Source of the DNA: Robiginitomaculum sp.
GTDB lineage: Bacteria; Pseudomonadota; Alphaproteobacteria; Caulobacterales; Maricaulaceae
Direction: 5' to 3'
Length of the DNA: 6,523 nucleotides
Assembly (NCBI GenBank): GCA_016765255.1
Contig: JAESQI010000091.1
Coordinates: forward strand, 1 to 6,523
Shown here: in pieces, positions 1 through 6,523 of the stretch
How the letters are laid out: every line of letters begins with the position of its first letter
Position numbering within the stretch: position 1 is the stretch's first letter
Translations under genes and position numbers: made by a program
The notes under the pieces: generated by a model
Database searches by the model: none
What the model was told of the DNA's origin: nothing
Seen by the model: the letters and a program-made list of their open reading frames with translations, nothing else

Positions 1-345
1 AGGCAGGTAATCAGGGAGTTCACCGACACCAATATGTAGGCCTTTCTCTGCGTACCGTTCTGAGAGGTCGAGCATAGCTTGCCCGCGAAAACGCGACTCG
101 CCGTGAACATGCTCAAACAAATGCAAGCAATGGGCCCGCCCTCTGTCAAAAAGTTCAACATATGTTTCTTGCGCGTCCATCAATTCAGTATTGCTTAAAT
201 AGTCAATAAAGGAGGATATGTTTTTTGCGGTTTTTTTATTCAAAAACCCGTCTTCGACCACAATGTTGTTGAGCTCATTTGCTTGCGCTAACAGTTCAGC
301 ATTTGGATAGGCTAATAGCCGAGATAAAACTCTTAAAGTCCTCAT
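1..345 (-). CDS. narJ: NarJ, nitrate reductase molybdenum cofactor assembly chaperone (5' part, cut by left edge)
   Basis: NarJ is a cytoplasmic chaperone of the NarJ/TorD family. It binds apo-NarGH, allows insertion of the Mo-bisMGD cofactor and Fe-S cluster into NarG, and is not part of the final enzyme. The frame begins at the ATG at 345-343 and stays open for 115 codons to the window edge, about half of the usual length of roughly 230 residues. The start MRTLRVLSRLLAYP resembles the family N-terminus. The most diagnostic block is at residues 62-91: YVELFDRGRAHCLHLFEHVH followed by GESRFRGQAM, nearly identical to the E. coli motif. It is followed by GELPDYLP at 108-115, where the family continues towards a conserved leucine- and tyrosine-rich helix. 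The start overlaps the narH stop by four bases (ATGA) and has a GGGAG site 6 bases upstream. The rest of the gene is outside the window. Identification is firm; the state of the missing C-terminus is unknown. Confidence 0.96.
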   Translation of the reverse strand, partial: MRTLRVLSRLLAYPNAELLAQANELNNIVVEDGFLNKKTAKNISSFIDYLSNTELMDAQETYVELFDRGRAHCLHLFEHVHGESRFRGQAMLDLSERYAEKGLHIGVGELPDYLP

Positions 346-1949
346 GACCCACTCCCAGATGTATTCCAGCCATCGCCTTTGGTCTGTGCGTTTAAGGCAT
401 TGCCATTCATTGTATTAGGATGGGTTTGCGAGCCAAATAAGTTAGAGCGTTTTACCTCGCCGCCGTCACAACCAGTACCAAAACTAAAGCCACATGCTGA
501 ACGTGTTGCAAAAGCAAGCTCATGATCAAATGGCCCCTCACCAGCATATTCCTTGTGATTGGTTGGAATAACAAAACGGTCTTCGTGATTAGCAATCGCC
601 ATCATCTGGTACATGTCGTCCATCTCAAACTCACTCATACCAACTTGTTCGAGAATGCTCATGTCGGCCGCACCATCAACGGTTTTCCCGCGCATAAAGC
701 TACGCATGGCCAGCATGCGTTCAAGAGCATTCGTGACAGGCGCCGTATCACCCGCAGTCAATAAATTGGCGAGGTATTTCACAGGAATACGTAAAGATTC
801 CACATCAGGTAACATGCCGTTACTACCCTCGCGGCTGCCCATCATGCCGTTTTCATGGGCAGATTGGATCGGGGAGAGTGGGGGTACATACCAAACCATA
901 GGTAGGGTTCTATATTCTGGATGGAGTGGGAACGCAATTTTCCACTCCTTAGCCATTTGGTAGACGGGCGATTTTTTCGCAGCCTCTAGCCAGCTATCTG
1001 GCACACCGTCCTTGCGAGCTTTGGCTTGTACTTCTGGATCATGCGGATCCAAGAACAAGTCGCACTGTGCTTGGTATAAATCTTTTTCGTCAGGTACACT
1101 TGCCGCTTCTTTTATTTTATCAGCGTCATAAAGTAGCACGCCCAAATACCGGATACGACCTACGCAGGTTTCGGAACACACGGTCGGTTCGCCCGCTTCA
1201 ATACGCGGATAACAGAATGTACATTTTTCGGATTTACCGGACTGCCAGTTGAAATAAATTTTCTTATATGGACAGCCTGATACACACATGCGCCACCCCC
1301 GGCATTTGTCCTGGTCAATGAGGACAATGCCGTCTTCTTCACGTTTATAGATCGCGCCAGATGGGCAGGACGCGACACAGGTTGGGTTCAGACAATGCTC
1401 GCAAAGCCTTGGCAAATACATCATAAATGTATTTTCAAACTCGCCGTACATTTGTTCTTGAATGTCTTTAAAATTATAATCAGAACGGCGTTTTTCAAAC
1501 TCTCCACCTAGAATTTCTTCCCAGTTTACGCCCCAATCTGGCTTGTCTTTATACTTGCCCGTGATCACAGATTTCATGCGCGCTGTCGGTACAGTTTTAC
1601 TTTCCTTGGAGGTTTTTAGGTGATCATATTCAAATGTATAAGGATCGTAATAATCATCAATTTCTGGTAAGTTCGGGTTGGCAAAGATTTGTGTTAACAG
1701 TCCGACTTTGCTCCCAGCCTTTGGCCGCAGCTTACCAGACTTTGTTCGTATCCAACCGCCTTTCCATTGTTCCTGATCTTCCCAATTTCGCGGATAGCCT
1801 AGCCCGGGCTTGGTCTCCACATTGTTAAACCATGCATATTCAACCCCGCCTCTGGACGTCCAAACATTTTTACACGTGATTGAACACGTGTGACAACCAA
1901 TGCATTTGTCTAGGTTTAGCACCATACCTATTTGTGCGCGTATCGTCAT
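342..1949 (-). CDS. narH: NarH, respiratory nitrate reductase beta (iron-sulfur) subunit
   Basis: This 535-residue protein carries electrons from the NarI cytochrome b to the NarG active site on the cytoplasmic face of the membrane. Four cysteine groups are visible. Group 1 is C16, C19, C22, C26 (KCIGCHTCSITC); group 2 is C183, C186, C191, C195 (CEHCLNPTCVASC); group 3 is C216, W219, C222, C226 (CRGWRMCVSGC); group 4 is C243, C246, C258, C262. The tryptophan at 219 replaces a cysteine, as in E. coli NarH, where this group binds a [3Fe-4S] cluster; the other three are expected to hold [4Fe-4S] clusters. I chose the start at 1949 because the protein then begins MTIRAQIGMVLNLDKC like E. coli NarH, and AAAGGAG sits 7 bases upstream. 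An in-frame ATG at 1985 would add 12 unrelated residues inside narG. The start overlaps the narG stop by four bases. The C-terminus is longer than in E. coli (512 residues) and ends in a Ser/Gly tail. No defects are seen. Confidence 0.98.
   Translation of the reverse strand: MTIRAQIGMVLNLDKCIGCHTCSITCKNVWTSRGGVEYAWFNNVETKPGLGYPRNWEDQEQWKGGWIRTKSGKLRPKAGSKVGLLTQIFANPNLPEIDDYYDPYTFEYDHLKTSKESKTVPTARMKSVITGKYKDKPDWGVNWEEILGGEFEKRRSDYNFKDIQEQMYGEFENTFMMYLPRLCEHCLNPTCVASCPSGAIYKREEDGIVLIDQDKCRGWRMCVSGCPYKKIYFNWQSGKSEKCTFCYPRIEAGEPTVCSETCVGRIRYLGVLLYDADKIKEAASVPDEKDLYQAQCDLFLDPHDPEVQAKARKDGVPDSWLEAAKKSPVYQMAKEWKIAFPLHPEYRTLPMVWYVPPLSPIQSAHENGMMGSREGSNGMLPDVESLRIPVKYLANLLTAGDTAPVTNALERMLAMRSFMRGKTVDGAADMSILEQVGMSEFEMDDMYQMMAIANHEDRFVIPTNHKEYAGEGPFDHELAFATRSACGFSFGTGCDGGEVKRSNLFGSQTHPNTMNGNALNAQTKGDGWNTSGSGS
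352..356 (-). promoter_or_regulatory. Ribosome binding site of narJ
   Basis: GGGAG on the minus strand lies 6 bases before the narJ ATG at 345-343. It is inside the last codons of narH, where it encodes part of the Gly-Ser-Gly-Ser tail of that protein. The placement supports the narJ start and suggests translational coupling to narH. Confidence 0.75.
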
Positions 1950-4900
1950 TCTGCTGCTCCTTTGAGACTCGTCTCTTTCACCCATTCAATGTTGATCGGT
2001 TGGCCTTCCTCGTAGCCTTCTTCCATCCAGTCAAGTTTATCTGCTTTACGGACAATGACGAATTCGTCTCGGTTGGAACCAACTGTGCCGTAATAATTAA
2101 AGCCCCAAGCAAGTTGCGCGTATCCGCCAATCATATGGGTAGGTTTAACCACCGCTTTGGTGACAGAGTTATGTATGCCGCCGCGCTTACCTGTGATGGA
2201 ACTGCCCGGGGTATTCATGGTTTTCTCTTGGGCGTGATACATCATGCTCATCCCTTCTGGAACGCGCTGAGACACGACAGCGCGGGCAGCAATAGCGCCG
2301 TTAACATTATAGGCTTCAATCCAGTCATTATCCTCTACGCCGATTTTTTTGGCATCAATTTCGGAAATCCAGATAACTGGCCCGCCTCTATTCATAGTCA
2401 GCATGAGAAGGTTATCGGAATAGGTCGAATGAATGCCCCATTTTTGGTGCGGGGTGATAAAGTTAAGGGCGATTTGTGGCTTGCTGTCGCCGCGCGATTT
2501 AATGGTATCATTGATGGTACGGGTGGAAATAGGGGGCTTGTAAACACACAAGGTTTCGCCGAAATCATTCATCCATTTATGGTCAATGTAGAATTGTTGT
2601 CGACCCGTTAAGGTGCGCCACGGAATGAGTTCATGAATATTGGTATAGCCCGCATTATAGCTCACATGTTCGTCCTCAAGCCCTGACCATGTTGGTGAGG
2701 AAATGATTTTATGAGGCTGTGCTTGCACATCCCTGAAACGAATTTTTTCGTCTTCTTTGGGCTTGGCAAGATGCGTGTGTTCTCGGCCTGTAAATTCACC
2801 CAAGGCTTTCCACGCTTTGACCGCCACTTGACCATTGGTTTCGGGGGCGAGGGAGAGCAGCATTTCGCAAGCATCAATGGCTGTTTCTAACTTTGGTTGA
2901 CCTTTGGAAATACCATCTTCGCGCACTACTTTATTGAGGCCTCGCAATAGATCAATTTCGTCACCAGTTTTCCAACCGATGCCTTTGCCACCATTACCCA
3001 ATTTTTCTAGGAGTGGCCCGATAGAGGTGAACATTTTATGCAGGTTCGGGTAATCTCGTTTCACAGGTACAAGGTTTGGCATGGCTTTTCCAGGCACGGC
3101 TTCGCATTCACCTTTCTTCCAGTCTTTAACCCCGAGGGCTTGGCCAAGTTCGCCGGGTGTATCGTGCAATATAGGCACACTGACCAAATCGTCTTCGATG
3201 CCTAAATGTCCACCACATAGTTCTGAGAATTTTTTCGAAAGTCCTTTGAAAATATCCCAATCCGACCGTGATTCCCATGCAGGATCAACCGCGCGCGAAA
3301 GTGGATGAATGAAGGGATGCATGTCAGATGTATTAAGATCGTTTTTCTCATACCAAGTGGCCGCTGGTAGTACGATATCTGAGTAAACAGCCGTGGTTGA
3401 CATGCGAAAATCAAGAGTAATGACAAGGTCAAGTTTCCCCTCAACTGCTTTGTCATGCCATTTCACTTCGGACGGTAATGCCCCACCCATGGTGGCAATA
3501 TCTTCACTCATCAATGAATTGGACGCGCCCAGCAAATGCTTGAGCATATATTCGTGCCCCTTACCAGAGGAGCCCAAAATATTAGAGCGCCAAACAAACA
3601 GGTTACGGGGGTAATTATTGGCGTGGTCTGGGTCTTCACAAGAAAATTCAAGATCACCTGACACCAGACGGTCAACGACGTATTGCTTCACGTCTTTTTT
3701 GCCAGCTTTTGCTTTAAACCCAAGCGGATTTTCTTTGAATTGCGGCGAAGAGGGTAACCACCCCATACGCTCGGAACGCACATTGCAATCAATCAAAGAA
3801 TAATCATCCCACTTGCCTTTCTCGGCCAGTGGAGACAAAATTTCGTCAACACCTAGTTTTTCGTACCGCCACTGGCTTGAATGGTTATAGAAGTACGAAG
3901 TTGAGTTCATTTGGCGTGCTGGACGGGCCCAATCAGTCGCAAAGGCCAAAGGTATCCAACCTGTTTGTGGGCGGAGTTTTTCTTGGCCCACATAATGGGC
4001 CCAACCACCGCCAGATTTACCTATACAGCCACACATGACGAGCAAATTGATAATACCCCGATAAATCATATCCATATGATACCAGTGATTGATTGCCGCG
4101 CCCAAAATCACCATTGAACGGCCTCTTGTCTTGTCTGCGTTTTCGGCAAACTCACGGGCGACTTGAATAACCTTGGCCCGGTCTACACCCGTTATGGCTT
4201 CTTGCCACGCAGGTGTGTAGGGTACATCGTCGTCATAAGAACTGGCGACATTGTCCCCGCCAAGCCCACGGTCAATCGCGTAATTGGCCGCCATAAGGTC
4301 GTAAACTGTCGCCACGTAAACGCTCTTTTTGCCTTTGAGAGAAACCTTGCGCACAGGTACATTGCGGACTTGAATGTCTTCATGATCCGTATGGTTAAAC
4401 AGTTGCTGGTCATGAGGTTGGTTGCCGAAATATGGGAAGGCCACGGGGAGGGCGGTGTCGCGCTCTTCTATGCAAGATAGTTGCGCCCAAATGTCTTTGC
4501 CATTTGCGCGGTTTTTGGCCTCCAAATTCCATTTACCCTTATTGCCCCAACGCGAACCCACGGTTCCGTTTGGGGAAACAACAGATTTGGAATGTTCGTC
4601 ATAAACAACGGGACACCATTCGGGATTGTCACTTTTTTTAATCTTAAGGCTACCCGTAAAGTCGGAGGCACGAAGTGTGCGACCGGGCTTAAAGTAGCCG
4701 TCTTTTTCTTCCAGCATTACGAGCATAGGCATGTCGGAATAAGTACGAATATAGTCCTCAAAATATTCGGACTTTTTACCGAGGTGGAATTCTTTAAACA
4801 CCACATGCCCCATGGCCATGGCCATGGCCGCGTCCGTGCCTTGGCGCGGGTTGAGCCATATGTCAGTGAGTTTAGCAACTTCGGAATAATCAGGGGTTAC

Positions 4901-5740
4901 TGAAACCGTTTTGGTGCCTTTATAACGGGTCTCGGTAAAGAAATGAGCGTCGGGCGTGCGGGTCTGCGGCACATTGGATCCCCACGCTATAATATAGCTT
5001 GAGTTAAACCAGTCCGCAGACTCCGGCACGTCCGTTTGCTCGCCCCAAACCTGGGGAGAGGCGGGCGGCAAATCACAATACCAATCGTAGAAACTTAAAG
5101 AGGTTGCGCCCATCAGAGACAGATAACGCGTACCCGCAGCATAGGAGACCATAGACATGGCGGGAATTGGCGAGAAGCCAGCCACCCTATCAGGGCCGTA
5201 GGTTTTTACGGTGTAAATATTAGCGGCGGCGATGATCTCGTTCATCTCGTCCCATTCCCCGCGCACGAACCCCGCAAGACCGCGCATTTTCTTAAAATCA
5301 TTGGCCTTGATAGGGTCATTCATAATACTTGCCCACGCATCCACTGGGTCGCCGTGTACGGCTTTGGCGGCGCGGTAAGCTTTCAATAGGCGAGCCCGCA
5401 CGAGCGGAAATTTAAGGCGGGCAGCGGAGTAGAGATACCAAGAGTAAGACGCACCCCGCGAACACCCGCGCGGCTCGTGATTTGGCATGTCAGGCCGTGT
5501 ACGCGGATAATCTGTTTGCTGGGTTTCCCACGTAACCAGCCCGTTTTTCACGTAGATTTTCCACGAACACGACCCCGTGCAGTTCACCCCGTGGGTAGAC
5601 CGCACTATTTTATCATGGGCCCAACGGCCTCTGTAAGAACGCTCCCAACCACGGTGTTCACTTGTCGTGATACCGTGACCATCCGAAAATTTTCCTTCAA
5701 TCTTGGAAAAATACGTTAGTCTGTCGATATAGTGTCCCAT
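1946..5740 (-). CDS. narG: NarG, respiratory nitrate reductase alpha (molybdenum catalytic) subunit
   Basis: NarG reduces nitrate to nitrite at a Mo-bisMGD centre and is a DMSO reductase superfamily member held to the cytoplasmic face of the membrane by NarI. The 1264 residues compare with 1247 in E. coli and align by eye along the whole length. The FS0 [4Fe-4S] ligands are H50, C54, C58 and C93 (STHGVNCTGSCSW, then RGCSRGASYS); the histidine ligand is typical of NarG. D223 in FYDWYCDLPPASPQ matches the aspartate that binds molybdenum in E. coli (Asp222 in mature numbering). Other conserved blocks are GPDRVAGFSPIPAMSMVSYA, WGSNVPQTRTPDAHFFTE, GGGWAHYVGQEKLRPQTGW, TSDMHPFIHPLS near the middle, and MIGGYAQLAWGFNYYGTVGS near the C-terminus. 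The N-terminus MGHYIDRLTYF has no twin-arginine signal, so this is the cytoplasmic-facing form. The start has a GGAG site 7 bases upstream. The gene follows narK by 22 bases and overlaps narH by four. No frameshift or missing ligand is seen. Confidence 0.98.
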   Translation of the reverse strand: MGHYIDRLTYFSKIEGKFSDGHGITTSEHRGWERSYRGRWAHDKIVRSTHGVNCTGSCSWKIYVKNGLVTWETQQTDYPRTRPDMPNHEPRGCSRGASYSWYLYSAARLKFPLVRARLLKAYRAAKAVHGDPVDAWASIMNDPIKANDFKKMRGLAGFVRGEWDEMNEIIAAANIYTVKTYGPDRVAGFSPIPAMSMVSYAAGTRYLSLMGATSLSFYDWYCDLPPASPQVWGEQTDVPESADWFNSSYIIAWGSNVPQTRTPDAHFFTETRYKGTKTVSVTPDYSEVAKLTDIWLNPRQGTDAAMAMAMGHVVFKEFHLGKKSEYFEDYIRTYSDMPMLVMLEEKDGYFKPGRTLRASDFTGSLKIKKSDNPEWCPVVYDEHSKSVVSPNGTVGSRWGNKGKWNLEAKNRANGKDIWAQLSCIEERDTALPVAFPYFGNQPHDQQLFNHTDHEDIQVRNVPVRKVSLKGKKSVYVATVYDLMAANYAIDRGLGGDNVASSYDDDVPYTPAWQEAITGVDRAKVIQVAREFAENADKTRGRSMVILGAAINHWYHMDMIYRGIINLLVMCGCIGKSGGGWAHYVGQEKLRPQTGWIPLAFATDWARPARQMNSTSYFYNHSSQWRYEKLGVDEILSPLAEKGKWDDYSLIDCNVRSERMGWLPSSPQFKENPLGFKAKAGKKDVKQYVVDRLVSGDLEFSCEDPDHANNYPRNLFVWRSNILGSSGKGHEYMLKHLLGASNSLMSEDIATMGGALPSEVKWHDKAVEGKLDLVITLDFRMSTTAVYSDIVLPAATWYEKNDLNTSDMHPFIHPLSRAVDPAWESRSDWDIFKGLSKKFSELCGGHLGIEDDLVSVPILHDTPGELGQALGVKDWKKGECEAVPGKAMPNLVPVKRDYPNLHKMFTSIGPLLEKLGNGGKGIGWKTGDEIDLLRGLNKVVREDGISKGQPKLETAIDACEMLLSLAPETNGQVAVKAWKALGEFTGREHTHLAKPKEDEKIRFRDVQAQPHKIISSPTWSGLEDEHVSYNAGYTNIHELIPWRTLTGRQQFYIDHKWMNDFGETLCVYKPPISTRTINDTIKSRGDSKPQIALNFITPHQKWGIHSTYSDNLLMLTMNRGGPVIWISEIDAKKIGVEDNDWIEAYNVNGAIAARAVVSQRVPEGMSMMYHAQEKTMNTPGSSITGKRGGIHNSVTKAVVKPTHMIGGYAQLAWGFNYYGTVGSNRDEFVIVRKADKLDWMEEGYEEGQPINIEWVKETSLKGAAE
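1957..1963 (-). promoter_or_regulatory. Ribosome binding site of narH (decides the start)
   Basis: AAAGGAG on the minus strand lies 7 bases before the ATG at 1949-1947, inside the last codons of narG. This is the strongest Shine-Dalgarno match in the window. It favours the start at 1949 over the in-frame ATG at 1985, in agreement with the N-terminus of the NarH family. Confidence 0.85.
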
Positions 5741-5747
5741 GATTTTT

Positions 5748-5751
5748 CTCC
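5748..5751 (-). promoter_or_regulatory. Ribosome binding site of narG
   Basis: GGAG on the minus strand lies 7 bases before the narG ATG, within the 22-base narK-narG gap. The gap has no room for a promoter and shows no hairpin terminator, so narG is most likely transcribed together with narK from a promoter beyond the right edge. The spacing supports the start at 5740. Confidence 0.8.
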
Positions 5752-5762
5752 AAGAAAGGGGT

Positions 5763-6523
5763 TTAAGGGTTTTTCACATAGGCGTTTGGACGCAGGTAGA
5801 ACCACCAATTTATGACGATGCAAACTGTGTAAAACACTGCAAAACCGTAAAGCGCGTTCTCGGGTGTTGTTGCTTTGATTTGCTCGCCAAGCACTTTCGG
5901 AATAATGAAGGCGCCGTAAGCGGCAATCGCGGCTGTCCACCCTAGAACCGGCCCTGCCTGTTCCTTGTCAAACACGACGGCAATGGTTTTAAAGGTCGAA
6001 CCATTACCGATGCCTGTTGCGGCAAATAAGATCAGAAACAAGATCAGGAAGGGGGTGAAATATTCCTGTGGTGTTGCCGAGACATAAGCCTGCTTCATAA
6101 AGTAAGCGACACCTAGGGCAGATGCTACCATTATGACCGAGATGATTTGCGTCACTTTCGCGCCGCCCATTTTATCAGCGATCATACCACCGACAGGGCG
6201 AATAAGCGCGCCAATAAATGGCCCAGTCCACGCAAACATCAAGGCCGAAGGCCCATCAGGATTTGCCGTATTGTGGGTCATGACTCCGTCCACTATAATG
6301 TGTTGGAAGCCAAATATCACTTTAATTGATAGGCCAAAGGCCACCGCAAAACCAATGAACGAACCAAAGGTCATGGTATAGATAATGGTCATGGCCCAAG
6401 TGTGTTTATTGTTAAAGATTTTGTATTGATGCTTTAAGCTCTGTCCGATGGTGCCAGGGATCATGCGCAGGGCAATAACTGTTAAGACGATCACGATCGG
6501 CAAGACGATCCATTTCGAAATCA
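5763..6523 (-). CDS. narK: NarK-family nitrate/nitrite transporter (C-terminal half, cut by right edge)
   Basis: This is a major facilitator superfamily transporter of the nitrate/nitrite porter family, located in the inner membrane, which imports nitrate and/or exports nitrite for the reductase encoded next to it. The frame is open from the right edge to the TAA at 5765-5763, giving 252 complete codons; the true start is outside the window, and the internal TTG near 6503 is not a credible start. The fragment begins in what is probably TM6 (WIVLPIVIVLTVIALRMI), then a polar cytoplasmic loop (KHQYKIFNNKH), then TM7 to TM12. TFGSFIGFAVAFG matches E. coli NarK TM7. The arginine in FIGALIRPVGGMIADKMGG corresponds to substrate-binding Arg305 of E. 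coli NarK. GIGNGSTFKTIAVVF and GWTAAIAAYGAFIIPK correspond to TM10 and the nitrate signature in TM11. The loop between TM10 and TM11 is much shorter than in E. coli. It could be a single NarK or the second half of a NarK1-NarK2 fusion. Confidence 0.95.
   Translation of the reverse strand, partial: ISKWIVLPIVIVLTVIALRMIPGTIGQSLKHQYKIFNNKHTWAMTIIYTMTFGSFIGFAVAFGLSIKVIFGFQHIIVDGVMTHNTANPDGPSALMFAWTGPFIGALIRPVGGMIADKMGGAKVTQIISVIMVASALGVAYFMKQAYVSATPQEYFTPFLILFLILFAATGIGNGSTFKTIAVVFDKEQAGPVLGWTAAIAAYGAFIIPKVLGEQIKATTPENALYGFAVFYTVCIVINWWFYLRPNAYVKNP

Noticed and set aside
220..237. A7 and A6 runs in narJ, including a heptamer A AAA AAC in the phase of a -1 slippery site
   Set aside because: A -1 shift at 226-220 would reach a stop after five codons and truncate NarJ at about 47 residues. 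I see no upstream stimulatory Shine-Dalgarno or obvious downstream hairpin, and the normal frame continues with a strong NarJ match, so this is most likely chance in Lys/Asn-rich codons.
1947..1985. Alternative upstream start for narH at 1985
   Set aside because: It would add the 12 residues MGERDESQRSSR, which have no counterpart in NarH. The ATG at 1949 has AAAGGAG at ideal spacing and gives the normal family N-terminus.
1880..2611. Open frame of 243 codons on the plus strand
   Set aside because: It lies opposite the 3' end of narG and the 5' end of narH, whose reading is supported by close family matches. Its translation shows no recognisable domain and no convincing ribosome binding site was seen; it is a shadow frame.
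4811..4828. Three tandem copies of a six-base unit (GCCATG on the coding strand)
   Set aside because: It encodes AMAMAM at residues 305-310 of NarG, and E. coli NarG has the similar MALAMGH here. The repeat is explained by conserved protein sequence and alternating Ala-Met codons.
4481..4903. Open frame of 140 codons on the plus strand
   Set aside because: It is antisense to conserved narG coding sequence and its translation resembles no family I know. Long antisense frames are expected opposite well-conserved genes.
5741..5762. Possible promoter, FNR or NarL site between narK and narG
   Set aside because: The gap is only 22 bases and holds no TTGAT-N4-ATCAA-like sequence. Control sites, if present, should be upstream of narK outside the window.

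Overview
The window holds part of a respiratory (membrane-bound) nitrate reductase operon. All genes lie on the minus strand, so the operon reads from the right edge to the left edge as narK (3' part only), narG (complete), narH (complete), narJ (5' part only). I recognised the genes by comparing the translations with remembered Escherichia coli NarK, NarG, NarH and NarJ. No search was run.

Layout from right to left. Positions 6523-5763 are the C-terminal half of a NarK-family nitrate/nitrite transporter, which continues beyond the right edge. After a 22-base gap carrying a ribosome binding site, narG (5740-1946) encodes the 1264-residue molybdenum catalytic subunit. narH (1949-342) starts inside the narG stop codon and encodes the 535-residue iron-sulfur subunit. 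narJ (345 to the left edge) starts inside the narH stop codon and encodes the first 115 residues of the chaperone that matures NarG. The next gene would be expected to be narI, the membrane cytochrome b subunit, but it is outside the window. Coding density is essentially complete: the only non-coding DNA is the 22-base narK-narG gap, with no visible promoter, terminator, RNA gene, mobile element or CRISPR array.

How it works together: NarK exchanges nitrate and nitrite across the inner membrane. NarG reduces nitrate to nitrite on the cytoplasmic side, with electrons that reach it from quinol through NarI and the NarH Fe-S clusters. NarJ binds immature NarG until the molybdenum cofactor is inserted. 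All cofactor ligands that can be checked by eye are present in NarG and NarH, so the enzyme looks functional.

Organism: the close match to the E. coli type, the cytoplasmic form of NarG without a twin-arginine signal, and the narK-first order point to a Pseudomonadota bacterium able to respire nitrate. The DNA has mid-range GC. I cannot assign a class or genus with confidence. I see no undescribed system here; this is an ordinary, well-conserved operon.
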